A DNA stretch of 64,000 nucleotides from Kitasatospora sp. NBC_00240 (GCF_026342405.1 NZ_JAPEMU010000001.1:5890001-5954000), one strand, 5' to 3'. Counted from the stretch's first letter, positions 36,572-47,074 are shown. A program made the numbers and translations. The notes: generated from the letters alone by a model not told the origin.

Positions 36572-37911
36572 CCTTCTGGGCGCAGTACGCCTGGCTCCCG
36601 CACGTCAACGGCCCGGTGGTCGAGCAGGACGTGCTGATCGGCACCGTGGACGGCGGCCGGATCGCCAAGGTCACGCCGGACAGCGGGCCCTGCCCGCCCG
36701 GTGCCGTCCGGCTGGAGGGGCTGCTGGTGCCCGGCCAGGCGAACGCCCACTCGCACGCCTTCCACCGGGCGCTGCGCGGCACCGTCCAGGTCGGCTCCGG
36801 CACCTTCTGGACCTGGCGCGACACCATGTACAAGTTCGCCGGGGCGCTCGACCCGGACAGCTACCTGGCGCTCGCCACCGCCGTGTACGCCGAGATGGCG
36901 CTGGCCGGGATCACCGCGGTGGGGGAGTTCCACTATCTCCACCACGCGCCCGGCGGCGACCGCTACGACGATCCCAACGCGATGGGCGAGGCGCTGATCG
37001 AGGCCGCCGCCCGGGCCGGCATCCGGATCACCCTGCTGGACACCTGCTACCTGGCCTCCGGCTTCGGCACCGAGCCGACCAAGCCGCAACTGCGGTTCAG
37101 CGACGGTGACGCGGACGCCTGGGCGGCCCGCGCGGAGGCGCTGAAGCCGCGCGAGCACGCCAGGATCGGCGCGGCGGTGCACTCGGTGCGGGCGGTGCCG
37201 GCCGACCAGCTGGGCACCATCGCGCACTGGGCGTCGATGCGCCGGGCGCCGCTGCACGTGCACCTCTCCGAGCAGACCGCCGAGAACGACGCCTGCCTCA
37301 CCGCGCACGGCGTCACCCCGACCCGGCTGCTCGCCGACCACGGGGTGCTCGGCCCGCGCACCTCGGCCGTGCACGCGACCCACCTGACGGACGAGGATGT
37401 CCGGCTGCTGGCGGACTCCTCCACCACCATCTGCATGTGCCCGACCACCGAACGGGACCTCGCGGACGGCATCGGCCCGGCCCGCCGGCTCGCCTCGGCC
37501 GGCTGCCCGGTCAGCCTGGGCAGCGACAGCCACGCGGTGATCGACCCGTTCGAGGAGGCCCGCGCGCTGGAGCTCAACGAGCGGCTGCGGACCCGGACCA
37601 GGGGCCACTGGACGGCCAACGCGCTGCTCCGGGCCGGCAGCGAGGACGGCCACGCCTCGCTGGGCTGGCCCGAGGCCGGCCGGATCGAGGTGGGCGCCCT
37701 CGCCGACTTCACCGTCCTCGCGCTCGACTCGGTCCGCACCGCGGGCCCGCCGGCCCGGCTCGGCGCCGAGACCGCGGTCTTCGCCGCCTCGGCCGCGGAC
37801 GTGCGGCACGTGGTGGTCGGCGGGCGGCAGATCGTCCGGGACGGCGTGCACCAGCTGGTGCCGGACGTACCGGCGGCGCTGCGCGACTCGATCGCGGCGC
37901 TGAGCTCCTGA
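36562..37911 (+). CDS. hutF: formimidoylglutamate deiminase
   Basis: A 449-residue amidohydrolase-superfamily enzyme turning N-formimino-L-glutamate into N-formyl-L-glutamate plus ammonia. Metal ligands are visible as the HSH motif of NAHSHAFHR, His of HVHLSEQT, His of HATHLTDED and Asp of [14 protein letters not shown] 36562 lies inside the last codons of the M20 gene, so translation is coupled. A long perfect hairpin follows its stop before hutI. Confidence 0.93.
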   Translation: MSVTFWAQYAWLPHVNGPVVEQDVLIGTVDGGRIAKVTPDSGPCPPGAVRLEGLLVPGQANAHSHAFHRALRGTVQVGSGTFWTWRDTMYKFAGALDPDSYLALATAVYAEMALAGITAVGEFHYLHHAPGGDRYDDPNAMGEALIEAAARAGIRITLLDTCYLASGFGTEPTKPQLRFSDGDADAWAARAEALKPREHARIGAAVHSVRAVPADQLGTIAHWASMRRAPLHVHLSEQTAENDACLTAHGVTPTRLLADHGVLGPRTSAVHATHLTDEDVRLLADSSTTICMCPTTERDLADGIGPARRLASAGCPVSLGSDSHAVIDPFEEARALELNERLRTRTRGHWTANALLRAGSEDGHASLGWPEAGRIEVGALADFTVLALDSVRTAGPPARLGAETAVFAASAADVRHVVVGGRQIVRDGVHQLVPDVPAALRDSIAALSS

Positions 37912-37916
37912 AGACT

Positions 37917-37962
37917 CCCCGGGGGCGGGCGCAGGGGCTGATCCCGCCGCCCGCCCCCGGGG
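37917..37962 (+). promoter_or_regulatory. strong intra-operon hairpin between hutF and hutI
   Basis: Perfect 15-base arms CCCCGGGGGCGGGCG (37917-37931) and CGCCCGCCCCCGGGG (37948-37962). The 16-base loop itself contains GGG/CCC pairs. It ends 22 bases before the hutI start. It may attenuate hutI or stabilise the upstream mRNA. Confidence 0.7.
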
Positions 37963-37984
37963 CCACCACCTCGAAAGGGCTCCT

Positions 37985-39196
37985 GTGAGCACCCAGAGCA
38001 CCCCGACCGCGCCGGGCTCCCCGGCGTCGCCGAGCACCCTGATCACCGGCATCGGCAGCCTGGTCACCAACGACACCGCGCACGGGACGGGCCCGCTCGG
38101 GCTGCTCACCGACGCGGCCGTGGTGATCGACGCGGGCACCGTCGTCTGGGTCGGCCCGGCCGGCGCGGCGCCGGCCGCCGACGAGCGGTTCGACGCGGGC
38201 GGCCGCGCCCTGCTGCCCGGCTTCGTCGACTCGCACGCGCACCTGGTCTTCGCCGGCGACCGGACCGCCGAGTTCAACGCCCGGATGTCCGGGCAGGCCT
38301 ATTCGGCGGGCGGCATCCGCACCACGGTCGCCGCGACCCGCGCGGCCACCGACGCCGAGCTGGACGCCAACCTGGCCCGCTTCGTCCGCGAGGCGCTGCA
38401 CCAGGGCACCACCACACTGGAGTGCAAGTCCGGCTACGGCCTCACCGTCGAGGACGAGGCCCGGGCGCTGCGGATCGCGGCCGGGCACACCCCGGAGACC
38501 ACCTACCTCGGCGCGCACGTGGTCGCGCCGGAGTTCGCGGACGACCCGGCCGGCTACGTGGACCTGGTCACCGGCGAGATGCTGGACGCCTGCGCCCCGT
38601 ACGCCCGCTGGGTGGACGTGTTCTGCGAGAAGGGCGCCTTCGACGGCGACCAGGCCCGGGCCGTCCTGACGGCCGGCGTGGCGCGCGGCCTCACCCCCCG
38701 GGTGCACGCCAACCAGCTGTCGTACGGCCCGGGCGTGCAGCTCGCGGTGGAGCTGGGGGCGGCCTCCGCCGACCACTGCACCCATCTGACCGACGAGGAC
38801 GTGGCCGCGCTGGCCGGCTCGGCGACGGTGGCCACGCTGCTGCCCGGCGCGGAGTTCTCCACCCGCGCCGTCTACCCGGACGCCCGCCGGCTGCTCGACG
38901 CGGGCGCCACCGTCGCGCTGTCCACGGACTGCAATCCGGGCTCCAGCTTCACCAGCTCGATGGCCTTCTGCATCGCCGTGGCGGTCCGCGAGATGGGGAT
39001 GACCCCGGACGAGGCCGTGCACGCCGCGACCGCCGGCGGCGCCCGGGCGCTGCGCCGCTCGGACGTCGGCCTGATCACCCCGGGCGCCCGGGCCGACCTG
39101 CTGCTGCTGGACGCGCCCTCGCACGTGCACCTGGCCTACCGGCCGGGGGTGCCGCTGACCGCCGCCGTCTGGCGGGCCGGGGTGCGCGAGCTCTGA
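37985..39196 (+). CDS. hutI: imidazolonepropionase
   Basis: A 403-residue zinc or iron amidohydrolase opening imidazolone propionate to N-formimino-L-glutamate. It has [11 protein letters not shown] with the HxH pair, ECKSGYGL, the metal His in [20 protein letters not shown], and Asp in [12 protein letters not shown] 37985 is chosen because conserved sequence starts soon after and GAAAGGG lies just upstream. It is last in the hutU operon and convergent with the peptide transporter, with a long terminator between. Confidence 0.94.
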   Translation: MSTQSTPTAPGSPASPSTLITGIGSLVTNDTAHGTGPLGLLTDAAVVIDAGTVVWVGPAGAAPAADERFDAGGRALLPGFVDSHAHLVFAGDRTAEFNARMSGQAYSAGGIRTTVAATRAATDAELDANLARFVREALHQGTTTLECKSGYGLTVEDEARALRIAAGHTPETTYLGAHVVAPEFADDPAGYVDLVTGEMLDACAPYARWVDVFCEKGAFDGDQARAVLTAGVARGLTPRVHANQLSYGPGVQLAVELGAASADHCTHLTDEDVAALAGSATVATLLPGAEFSTRAVYPDARRLLDAGATVALSTDCNPGSSFTSSMAFCIAVAVREMGMTPDEAVHAATAGGARALRRSDVGLITPGARADLLLLDAPSHVHLAYRPGVPLTAAVWRAGVREL

Positions 39197-39221
39197 TCCG
39201 CGGGCGCGCCGCGCCTGGGAT

Positions 39222-39277
39222 CGCACATGCGTGAGGGCCGGTACGGACGAATCCGTACCGGCCCTCACGCATGTGCG
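39222..39277. terminator. bidirectional terminator with 26-base perfect arms
   Basis: Arms 39222-39247 and 39252-39277 are perfectly complementary around a CGAA loop, placed between the stops of hutI (+) and the POT transporter (-). It should serve both transcripts. Confidence 0.92.
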
Positions 39278-39290
39278 GGTGCGCGTGCCG

Positions 39291-40799
39291 TCAGTGCACG
39301 TCGCCCATCATCCGGACCACGTTCTTGCGGTACATCGTGAGCGCGATGCCCGCGATCACCGCGAGCACGCCCTGCGAGGCGAAGTACCAGGTGGAGCCGG
39401 TCGCGTCGCCGACCAGCAGCTGCATGATGGCGGCCACGCAGTCGCCCGCCGTGACGGCGAGGAACCACAGGCCCATCATCTGGCTGCCGTACTTGGCGGG
39501 GGCCAGCTTGGTGGTGACGGACAGGCCGACGGGGGAGAGCGTCAGCTCGCCGACGGTCTGGATCAGGTAGACCATCGCCAGCCAGAGCGGCGAGACCTTG
39601 GCGCCGCCGGCGGCCGCGCCCATCGCCAGCATCATGACCAGGAAGGACGCGCCGATCAGCAGCAGGCCGAAGGCGAACTTCATGGTGGTGCTGGGGTTCT
39701 TCCCGCGGCGGGAGAGCCAGACCCAGAGCCAGGCGAAGACCGGGGCCAGCGCCATGATGTAGAGCGGGTTGAGCGACTGGAACCAGCTGGACGGGAAGTC
39801 GAAGCCGAACAGCGTGGAGGCGGTCGAGTCGGTCGCGAAGATGTTGAGCGTCGAGCCGGACTGGTCGTAGATCATCCAGAACACGGCGGCGGCCACGAAG
39901 AACCAGATGAAGCCCTTCATCTTGGACTGCTCGGCCTCGTCGAGGTCCTTGTCCCGCCTGATCCGGGCGAAGTAGACGACGGGGACGGCGATGCCCGCGA
40001 TCGACAGCGGCCAGATGACCCAGTCGACCGACATCCGGCCGGACAGCGTCACGACGCCGAAGAACACCACGGCCAGGGCCGCCCAGAGCGCGGCCTTGCG
40101 GAGCACGGCGGTCTTCTCGGCGGGCGTGATCGGCGAGGCCACCACGTCGCTGCGGGCGCTCAGGTGGCGGGTGCCCAGCAGGTACTGGACCAGGCCGATC
40201 GCCATGCCGACGCCGGCGAGGGCGAAGCCGAAGTGCCAGCCGATGTTCTGGCCGACGGTGCCGATCACCAGCGGGGCCAGGAAGGCGCCGAGGTTGATGC
40301 CCATGTAGAAGATGGTGAAGCCGCCGTCGCGACGGGGGTCGTTCGGCCCGTCGTACAGGTGGCCGACCATCGTCGAGATGTTGGCCTTCAGCAGGCCGGA
40401 TCCGACCGCGATGAGGGCCAGACCGGCGAAGAAGGACGCGGTGGCCGGCACGGCCAGCAGGAAGTGACCGACCATGATGATGCCGCCGCCGACGGCCACC
40501 GTCCTGCGGGCGCCCCAGAAGCGGTCGGCCAGCCAGCCGCCGGGCAGGGCGAGCAGGTAGAGCATCGCGTTGTAGACGCTGTAGATCGCGGCGCCGACGG
40601 CGGCGGTGTACCCCAGGCCGCCTTCGGAGGTGCCTGCGACCAGGTAGAGCACCAGCAGGGCGCGCATTCCGTAGAAGCTGAAGCGTTCCCACATCTCGGT
40701 CATGAAGAGGGTGGCAAGGCCTCGGGGGTGGCCGAGGAAGGTCTTGCCGCCGGGGGACGTCGGGCGCTGTACGCCGACGTCCAGGGTCGATGACGCCAT
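39291..40799 (-). CDS. POT-family proton-coupled di/tripeptide transporter
   Basis: A 502-residue major-facilitator protein with 12-14 membrane helices. POT signatures: GLATLFMTEMWERFSFYGMR (ExxER on helix 1) and FTIFYMGINLGAFLAP. It imports small peptides with protons. ATG 40799 has AAGGAA upstream; earlier in-frame codons give a leader unlike the family. Adjacent to peptide- and amino-acid-catabolic genes, including a membrane dipeptidase further on. Confidence 0.93.
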   Translation of the reverse strand: MASSTLDVGVQRPTSPGGKTFLGHPRGLATLFMTEMWERFSFYGMRALLVLYLVAGTSEGGLGYTAAVGAAIYSVYNAMLYLLALPGGWLADRFWGARRTVAVGGGIIMVGHFLLAVPATASFFAGLALIAVGSGLLKANISTMVGHLYDGPNDPRRDGGFTIFYMGINLGAFLAPLVIGTVGQNIGWHFGFALAGVGMAIGLVQYLLGTRHLSARSDVVASPITPAEKTAVLRKAALWAALAVVFFGVVTLSGRMSVDWVIWPLSIAGIAVPVVYFARIRRDKDLDEAEQSKMKGFIWFFVAAAVFWMIYDQSGSTLNIFATDSTASTLFGFDFPSSWFQSLNPLYIMALAPVFAWLWVWLSRRGKNPSTTMKFAFGLLLIGASFLVMMLAMGAAAGGAKVSPLWLAMVYLIQTVGELTLSPVGLSVTTKLAPAKYGSQMMGLWFLAVTAGDCVAAIMQLLVGDATGSTWYFASQGVLAVIAGIALTMYRKNVVRMMGDVH

Positions 40800-41077
40800 G
40801 AGTAGAGGTTCCTTGCTGCGGGGGACCCGTCCGCCGAGGGTGGTGGACTGGACGGGGACCAAACCACTGTACGTGTGCGTTTTTGGCGACATCGGCTGAC
40901 AAATCACGCCGGAAAGGTATGGAGAAGGCAAAGCCCCCGAGCGCCTCGCATCGCCTATCAATGGTAAATGCGAGAATCTTCCTTAGAAATCAAGATCAAA
41001 TCACAAAATGTTCGACGAAGGACCGAAGGGTGCCGCCCTGCCCGACCGTGAGCGGGCTCCGCGAGATGATCACTCTC

Positions 41078-41093
41078 TGTGAAACACCTCACA
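41078..41093 (+). promoter_or_regulatory. perfect CRP/GlxR-type consensus site
   Basis: TGTGA-AACACC-TCACA, matching the full CRP consensus TGTGA-N6-TCACA. Its centre is about 46 bases before the response-regulator start codon. Confidence 0.6.
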
Positions 41094-41119
41094 GGGTCAA
41101 CGCGCAGTGCCGGGCGGAC

Positions 41120-41125
41120 TACGAT
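41120..41125 (+). promoter_or_regulatory. -10 element of the two-component operon
   Basis: TACGAT ends six bases before ATG 41132, the spacing expected when transcription begins at or next to the A of the start codon (leaderless mRNA). The -35 region is weak, which would suit an activator bound at 41078-41093. Confidence 0.45.
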
Positions 41126-41131
41126 CGCCCC

Positions 41132-41806
41132 ATGACCTGTGTGCTTCTCGCCGAGGACGATCCGGCGATCTCCGAACCGCTGGCCCGGGCCCTGCGACGC
41201 GAGGGCTACGAGGTGCTCGTCCGCGAGGACGGCCCCGCCGCGCTGGCCGCCGGCCTCACCGAGGAGGTCGATCTCGTCGTCCTGGACCTGGGCCTGCCCG
41301 AGATGGACGGCCTGGAGGTCTGCCGCCGGCTGCGCGCCGACGGCAAGAGCTGCCCCGTGCTGGTGCTCACCGCCCGCGCCGACGAGGTGGACACCGTGGT
41401 CGGCCTGGACGCCGGCGCGGACGACTACGTCACCAAGCCGTTCCGGCTCGCCGAGCTGCTGGCCCGGGTCCGGGCCCTGCTGCGCCGCGGTAACGTCGAC
41501 CAGCTGACCACCGGCGCCCACGGCGTCAAGATCGACATCGAGTCGCACCGGGCCTGGCTCGGCGAGGCGGAGCTGACCCTCTCCGCCAAGGAGTTCGAGC
41601 TGCTGCGGGTGCTGGTCCGGGACGCCGGCCGGGTGGTCACCCGCGAGGAGATCATGCGCCAGGTCTGGGACACCACCTGGTGGACCTCGACCAAGACCCT
41701 CGACATGCACATCTCCTGGCTGCGCAAGAAGCTGGGCGACGACGCGGCCAACCCCCGCTACATCGCGACCGTCCGCGGCGTGGGCTTCCGGTTCGAGAAG
41801 AACTGA
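41132..41806 (+). CDS. OmpR/PhoB-family response regulator
   Basis: A 224-residue protein: receiver domain with acidic pocket EDD (8-10), phosphoacceptor Asp52 in VLDLGLPEMDG and Lys102 region YVTKPF, then a winged-helix output domain (ELTLSAKEFELLRVLV to VRGVGFRFEKN). ATG 41132 begins at conserved sequence and is probably read from a leaderless mRNA. It pairs with the histidine kinase 98 bases downstream. Confidence 0.93.
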   Translation: MTCVLLAEDDPAISEPLARALRREGYEVLVREDGPAALAAGLTEEVDLVVLDLGLPEMDGLEVCRRLRADGKSCPVLVLTARADEVDTVVGLDAGADDYVTKPFRLAELLARVRALLRRGNVDQLTTGAHGVKIDIESHRAWLGEAELTLSAKEFELLRVLVRDAGRVVTREEIMRQVWDTTWWTSTKTLDMHISWLRKKLGDDAANPRYIATVRGVGFRFEKN

Positions 41807-41904
41807 CCGCCCGCCGGGGCCCGGCCCCGGGCCCCGGCCGCAGGACCGGAACGAACGAGTACGAGCCCGGGCCGGCCGGTCCGGACCACATCAGGAGCAG
41901 CAGC

Positions 41905-43155
41905 GTGAAACGCCGGATGATCAACTCGCTGCTGGGCGTGGTCCTGGTGGTGGTCGTGGTGTTCTGCGTGCCGCTCGCACTGGTCGAGAAGCGCACCATC
42001 GTCAACTCCGCCCAGGACCGCGTGGAGGCCACCGCGGCCCGGGTGCTGGCCCTGGTCGAGGACCGGCTCGCGGCGGGGGAGCCGGTCTCCGGCGACAAGT
42101 TCGCCAACCAGGTCACCGACGGCAGCTACGTCGAGGTGGACATCCCCGGCCAGGCGGTCGTCTCCACCGGCACCCGCCCGGCCGGTGACCATGTGCTCAA
42201 GGCCGTCGACAAGGGGGCCAGCGGCGAGACGGTGATCGTCGAGCAGTCCCGCGCGGACGTCGACCACGAGATCGCCAACATGCTGCTGCTGCTCGGCGTG
42301 GTCGCCCTGCTGGCCGTCCAGGCGGCCGTCGCCCTCGCGGTCTGGCAGGCCAAGCGCCTGGCCCGGCCGCTCACCGACCTCGCCGAGACCGCCGAGCGGC
42401 TCGGCTCGGGCGACCCCCGCCCGCGCGACCGCCGCTACGGCGTACCCGAGCTGGACCGGGTGGCCGAGGTGCTCGACCTCAGTGCGGAGCGGATCGCCCG
42501 GATGCTGACCGCGGAGCGCCGGCTCGCCGCCGACGCCTCCCACCAGCTGCGCACCCCCCTCACCGCGCTCTCCATGCGGCTGGAGGAGATCACCTCGGTC
42601 GCCGAGGACCCGGAGACGGTCAAGGAGGAGGCGACCATCGCCCTCCAGCAGGTCGAGCGGCTCACCGACGTCGTGCAGCGGCTGCTGACCAACCAGCGCG
42701 ACCCGCGCAGTCCGGCCGCGGTCTCCTTCGACCTGGACGAGGTGATCAAGCAGCAGGTGGAGGAGTGGGGGCCGTCCCTGCGCGGCACCGGCCGGCTGCT
42801 GGAGGTGGACGGCCTGCGCGGGGTGGCGGCGGTCGGCACGCCGGGCACGGTCGCCCAGGTGCTCGCCACGCTGATCGAGAACTCGCTGATGCACGGCGCG
42901 GGCATGATCACCCTGCGGGTCCGGCCGTCCGGCACCACCATCGTGGTGGAGGTCCAGGACCAGGGGCCCGGCGTCCCGCCGGAGCTGGGCAACCGGGTCT
43001 TCGAGCGGGCGGTCAGCGGCCGCAACTCCACCGGCATCGGCCTGGCCGTGGCCCGGGACCTCGCGGAGGCGGACGGCGGCCGGCTGGAGCTGCTCTCGCT
43101 GCGGCCGCCGGTGTTCGCGCTCTTCCTGGGGCGGAGTCACAAGGACGACGACTAG
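41905..43155 (+). CDS. HAMP-containing sensor histidine kinase
   Basis: A 416-residue membrane kinase: helix 1 at 7-27, an extracytoplasmic loop to about 122, helix 2 at 125-148, HAMP, then the phosphoacceptor His213 in ADASHQLRTPLTAL and the ATPase boxes NSLMHG, DQGPGVPPE and TGIGLAVAR. GTG 41905 has AGGAG upstream. Together with the preceding response regulator it forms a complete two-component system of unknown signal. A hairpin follows before the convergent gtrA. Confidence 0.93.
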   Translation: MKRRMINSLLGVVLVVVVVFCVPLALVEKRTIVNSAQDRVEATAARVLALVEDRLAAGEPVSGDKFANQVTDGSYVEVDIPGQAVVSTGTRPAGDHVLKAVDKGASGETVIVEQSRADVDHEIANMLLLLGVVALLAVQAAVALAVWQAKRLARPLTDLAETAERLGSGDPRPRDRRYGVPELDRVAEVLDLSAERIARMLTAERRLAADASHQLRTPLTALSMRLEEITSVAEDPETVKEEATIALQQVERLTDVVQRLLTNQRDPRSPAAVSFDLDEVIKQQVEEWGPSLRGTGRLLEVDGLRGVAAVGTPGTVAQVLATLIENSLMHGAGMITLRVRPSGTTIVVEVQDQGPGVPPELGNRVFERAVSGRNSTGIGLAVARDLAEADGGRLELLSLRPPVFALFLGRSHKDDD

Positions 43156-43212
43156 GACGCCGGGTCGGGCCGACCGGGACGCCGGGTCGACGCCGGGTCG
43201 GGTCGACGCCGA

Positions 43213-43243
43213 AGGTCCGGCTCGCTCCTCGCGAACCGGACCT
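43213..43243. terminator. hairpin between convergent kinase and GtrA genes
   Basis: Arms AGGTCCGG/CCGGACCT (43213-43220, 43236-43243) enclosing TCGC/GCGA with one mismatch. Confidence 0.75.
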
Positions 43244-43275
43244 CGGGTGCTGCGGGTGAATCGGTGCCGGACGGC

Positions 43276-43860
43276 TCAGCGCGCCGCGACCCGCTCGGTG
43301 GGGGCGGGAGCGGGAGCGGGGACGGAAGCGGCCGCGGGCGACGCGGTGGGGGCGGCCTGGCCCTCGGTGCCGTCCTGCGGGCCGGGCAGCTGCACGTCCT
43401 CGGGCTTCGGGATCTCGGGGATCGCCTTGAAGACCCAGGTGCGGTAGGAGAAGAACCGGAACAGCGTGCCGAGGCCCGTACCGAAGGCCTTGGAGACGTT
43501 GTAGGCGAGCGTGCCGTGCAGGCCCAGGGTGTAGGTGGAGAACCAGACCGTGCTGTTCTCGATCAGCATGCCGATGCCGCTGAAGATGAGGAACAGGGTG
43601 ATCTCGCGGCGGCGCGAGGCCGCGTCGCTGTCGCGGTAGACCCAGTAGCGGTAGCCGAGGTAGTTGGCCGCGATGGCGACCGCCGTGCCGATCACCGAGC
43701 AGCGTACGGGTGCCCAGCCGGTGAGGTGCAGGACGGCGTTGGAGACGCCGAAGTTGACGACGACGCCGATCAGGCCGACGATGCCGAACTTGACCACTTC
43801 ACCTCGGATGCCGCTGAGCCGCTCGGCGAGGGAAGGTCGCGAGGGGGCGGTCGTCGTCAT
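43276..43860 (-). CDS. GtrA-family membrane protein
   Basis: A 194-residue protein with four membrane helices (about residues 25-140) typical of GtrA (KFGIVGLIGVVVNFGVSN; LAYNVSKAFGTGLGTLFRFFSYRTWVF) and a Pro/Ala-rich C-terminal tail. GtrA proteins are thought to flip polyprenyl-linked sugars for cell-surface glycosylation. ATG 43860 gives the usual family length. Confidence 0.9.
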   Translation of the reverse strand: MTTTAPSRPSLAERLSGIRGEVVKFGIVGLIGVVVNFGVSNAVLHLTGWAPVRCSVIGTAVAIAANYLGYRYWVYRDSDAASRRREITLFLIFSGIGMLIENSTVWFSTYTLGLHGTLAYNVSKAFGTGLGTLFRFFSYRTWVFKAIPEIPKPEDVQLPGPQDGTEGQAAPTASPAAASVPAPAPAPTERVAAR

Positions 43861-44094
43861 ACCCGGCTGTCTCCTGTACCTGCGGACGAGAGGTACCTGC
43901 GCGGTCGCGCAGCACTCCGTGAACCCACCGCACACATGATCCGATCAGCGTGCTCCGGGACCCAGCGATCCAGGCTACTCGCTTCAGCCAGTTGGCTCAG
44001 CAGGGCCTCGGCCGGGGACCGCCCGGACGACCGGCCGGGAGGGCCCGCGGGCGACCTGTCCATCGGCCCTCACCGGCCCGGATATCCTTGCAGG

Positions 44095-45252
44095 GTGACT
44101 TTCCCGGGCAAGGCGAATTTTCCAGTGGTGGGCGTGATCGGCGGCGGGCAGCTGGCCCGCATGATGCATCAGGCGGGCATCCCGCTCGGTGTGCGCTTCA
44201 AGCTTCTCGCCGACACCCCCCAGGACTCCGCGGCGCAGGTGGTCTCCGAGGTCGTCCTCGGCGACTACCGCGACCTGGACACCCTGCGCCGCTTCGCGGC
44301 CGGCTGCGACGTCGTCACCTTCGACCACGAGCACGTCCCCACCGAGCACCTGCGGGCGCTGCAGGCCGACGGCATCGCCGTGCGGCCCGGCCCGGACGCG
44401 CTGGTCAACGCCCAGGACAAGGGCGTCATGCGGGCCAAGCTCGACTCCATCGGCGTGCCCTGCCCCCGGCACCGCCTGGTCGCCGACCCGGCGGACGTGA
44501 CCGCCTTCGCGAACGAGGGCGCCGGCTACCCCGTCGTGCTGAAGACCGTCCGGGGCGGCTACGACGGCAAGGGCGTCTGGGTCGTCGGCGACGAGCAGGA
44601 GGCGCACGCGCCGTTCCTGGCCGGGGTCCCGGTGCTGGCCGAGGAGAAGGTCGACTTCCTGCGCGAGCTGGCCGCCAACGTGGTGCGCTCGCCCAGCGGC
44701 CAGGCCGTCGCCTACCCGGTGGTGGAGAGCGTCCAGGAGAACGGCGTCTGCGCCGAGGTCACCGCCCCCGCGCCGGACCTCGACCCGGCGATGGCCGCCG
44801 AGGCCCAGGCGCTGGCCCTGCGGATCGCCGGCGACCTGGACATCACCGGCCACCTCGCGGTGGAGCTGTTCCAGACCCGCGACGGCCGGATCCTGGTCAA
44901 CGAGCTGGCGATGCGTCCGCACAACTCCGGCCACTGGACCCAGGACGGCTCGGTCACCTCGCAGTTCGAGAACCACCTGCGGGCCGTCCTCGACCTGCCG
45001 CTCGGCGACCCCCGCCCGCGCGCCCGGTGGACCGTCATGGTGAACGTCCTCGGCGGCGACTACCCGGACATGTACCACGCATTCCTGCACTGCATGGCCC
45101 GCGACCCCGGGCTGCGGATCCACATGTACGGGAAGGACGTGAAGCCCGGCCGCAAGGTCGGCCACGTCAACGTCTTCGGGGACGACCTCGACGACGTCCG
45201 CGAGCGCGCCCGCCACGCGGCCGCCTACCTGCGAGGAACGATCACCGAATGA
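44095..45252 (+). CDS. purK: 5-(carboxyamino)imidazole ribonucleotide synthase
   Basis: A 385-residue ATP-grasp enzyme converting AIR, bicarbonate and ATP to N5-CAIR. It has [25 protein letters not shown] (ATP-grasp loop), [13 protein letters not shown] and the metal-binding Glu residues. GTG 44095 follows a TATCCT -10-like element by only a few bases, so the mRNA may be leaderless. The stop overlaps purE by 4 bases. Confidence 0.95.
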   Translation: MTFPGKANFPVVGVIGGGQLARMMHQAGIPLGVRFKLLADTPQDSAAQVVSEVVLGDYRDLDTLRRFAAGCDVVTFDHEHVPTEHLRALQADGIAVRPGPDALVNAQDKGVMRAKLDSIGVPCPRHRLVADPADVTAFANEGAGYPVVLKTVRGGYDGKGVWVVGDEQEAHAPFLAGVPVLAEEKVDFLRELAANVVRSPSGQAVAYPVVESVQENGVCAEVTAPAPDLDPAMAAEAQALALRIAGDLDITGHLAVELFQTRDGRILVNELAMRPHNSGHWTQDGSVTSQFENHLRAVLDLPLGDPRPRARWTVMVNVLGGDYPDMYHAFLHCMARDPGLRIHMYGKDVKPGRKVGHVNVFGDDLDDVRERARHAAAYLRGTITE

Positions 45253-45782
45253 CCAACCCCGCTGCTCCCGTCGTCGGCATCGTCATGGGCTCGGACTCCG
45301 ACTGGCCCGTGATGGAGGCCGCCGCCCAGGCGCTCGACGAGTTCGAGATCCCGTACGAGGTGGACGTCGTCTCCGCGCACCGGATGCCGCGCGAGATGGT
45401 CGCCTACGGCGAGAACGCCCACACCCGCGGCCTGAAGGCGATCATCGCGGGCGCCGGCGGCGCCGCCCACCTGCCGGGCATGCTCGCCTCGGTCACCCCG
45501 CTGCCGGTGATCGGCGTCCCGGTGCCGCTGCGCTACCTGGACGGTATGGACAGCCTGCTGTCGATCGTGCAGATGCCGGCCGGCGTGCCGGTGGCGACCG
45601 TCTCGGTCGCGGGCGCCCGCAACGCCGGTCTGCTGGCCGTCCGCATCCTGGCCGCGTTCGACCCCGAGCTGACCGAGCGGATGACCGACTTCCAGGCCGA
45701 GCTGAACAGCCAGGCCACCGAGAAGGGCAAGAAGCTGCGCGCCAAGGTGGCGGGCTCCACCGCCTTCGGTTTCGGAAAGTAG
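45249..45782 (+). CDS. purE: N5-carboxyaminoimidazole ribonucleotide mutase
   Basis: A 177-residue class I PurE that moves the carboxyl group of N5-CAIR to make CAIR. It has [16 protein letters not shown] with the catalytic His, and [14 protein letters not shown] 45249 overlaps the purK stop (ATGA), giving the standard purK-purE coupled pair. Class I fits with the presence of PurK. Confidence 0.96.
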   Translation: MTNPAAPVVGIVMGSDSDWPVMEAAAQALDEFEIPYEVDVVSAHRMPREMVAYGENAHTRGLKAIIAGAGGAAHLPGMLASVTPLPVIGVPVPLRYLDGMDSLLSIVQMPAGVPVATVSVAGARNAGLLAVRILAAFDPELTERMTDFQAELNSQATEKGKKLRAKVAGSTAFGFGK

Positions 45783-45805
45783 CTCTTCGGGATACAAGAG
45801 GTCAT

Positions 45806-47074
45806 ATGACTTCTGAGCAGATCCCTGGGCAGGCCGACCGGCAGCACGACGGACCGGCCCCGGCCGGCGGGCCCGCCCCCGAGCTCGTCGACCGCGCCAG
45901 GGCCCTGCTCCGCGAGGCGCCGGTGGTGGACGGTCACAACGACCTCCCCTGGGCCATGCGGGCCCAGGCCGGGTACGACCTGGACGCCATCGACCTGGCG
46001 GCCGACCAGCGGGTACGGCTGCACACCGACCTCGCCCGCCTCGCCGCGGGCGGGGTCGGCGCCCAGTTCTGGTCGGTCTACGTCCGCTCCGACCTGGCCG
46101 GCGACCACGCCGTCAGCGCCACCCTGGAGCAGATCGACTTCGTCCGGGCGCTCACCGACCGCTACCCGGACCGGCTGCGGCTCGCCCTCACCGCCGACGA
46201 CATGGAGGCGGCCCGCGCCGAGGGCCGGATCGCCTCGCTGATGGGCGCCGAGGGCGGCCACAGCATCGACTGCTCGCTCGCCACCCTGCGCGCCCTGCAC
46301 CAGCTCGGCGTGCGCTACCTGACGCTCACCCACAACGACAACCTGCCGTGGGCCGACTCCGCCACCGACAAGCCGGTGGCCGGCGGGCTCACCCGCTTCG
46401 GCGAGGAGGTCGTCCGCGAGATGAACCGCCTCGGCATGCTGGTCGACCTCTCGCACGTCTCCGCCGACACCATGCGGGACGCCCTGCGGGTGAGCGAGGC
46501 GCCGGTGATCTTCTCGCACTCCTCCGCCCGCGCGGTCTGCGACCACCCGCGCAACGTCCCCGACGACGTGCTCGCCCAGCTGCCCGGCAACGGCGGCCTG
46601 GCGATGGCCACCTTCGTCCCCAAGTTCATCCTGCCCGCCGCCATCCGGTGGACCCTCGCCGCCGACGAGAACATGCGCGCCCACGGCTTCCACGCCCTGG
46701 AGACCACCCCGGCCGCGATGGACTGCCAGCGCGCCTTCGAGGCGGTCAGCCCCCGCCCGGTCGCCACCCCCGCGACCGTCGCCGACCACCTGGACCACAT
46801 GCGCGAGGTGGCCGGTATCGACCACATCGGCATCGGCGGCGACTTCGACGGCACCGCGTTCGTCCCGGCCGGCCTGGACGACGTCGCCGGCTACCCGAAC
46901 CTGATCGCCGAGCTCCTCCACCGGAGCTGGTCACCGGCCGACCTCGCCAAGCTGACCTGGCACAACGCCGTCCGCGTCCTGCGCGATGCCGAGGACGTCG
47001 CCCGCGGACTGCAGCGCACCCGCCGCCCGTCCATCGCCACCATCGAGCAGCTGGACGGCCCGGGCACGGACTGA
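45806..47074 (+). CDS. M19 membrane (renal-type) dipeptidase
   Basis: A 422-residue dinuclear zinc dipeptidase with ligands in DGHNDLPW, Glu of [13 protein letters not shown] and FSHSSARA, and the late [10 protein letters not shown]. No signal peptide is seen, so it is probably cytoplasmic despite the family name. Substrates include dipeptides with D- or dehydro-residues. It lies 23 bases after purE on the same strand, probably in the same transcript. Confidence 0.93.
   Translation: MTSEQIPGQADRQHDGPAPAGGPAPELVDRARALLREAPVVDGHNDLPWAMRAQAGYDLDAIDLAADQRVRLHTDLARLAAGGVGAQFWSVYVRSDLAGDHAVSATLEQIDFVRALTDRYPDRLRLALTADDMEAARAEGRIASLMGAEGGHSIDCSLATLRALHQLGVRYLTLTHNDNLPWADSATDKPVAGGLTRFGEEVVREMNRLGMLVDLSHVSADTMRDALRVSEAPVIFSHSSARAVCDHPRNVPDDVLAQLPGNGGLAMATFVPKFILPAAIRWTLAADENMRAHGFHALETTPAAMDCQRAFEAVSPRPVATPATVADHLDHMREVAGIDHIGIGGDFDGTAFVPAGLDDVAGYPNLIAELLHRSWSPADLAKLTWHNAVRVLRDAEDVARGLQRTRRPSIATIEQLDGPGTD

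Larger units (their letters stand above)
40800..41131. other. divergent intergenic region with an AT-rich island and a CRP-type site
   Basis: It lies between the peptide transporter and the two-component system. About 40905-41025 is strikingly AT-rich for this genome (for example TTAGAAATCAAGATCAAATC near 40983). Such islands are typical binding places for Lsr2-type silencers or multiple regulators. No gene is seen. Confidence 0.55.
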
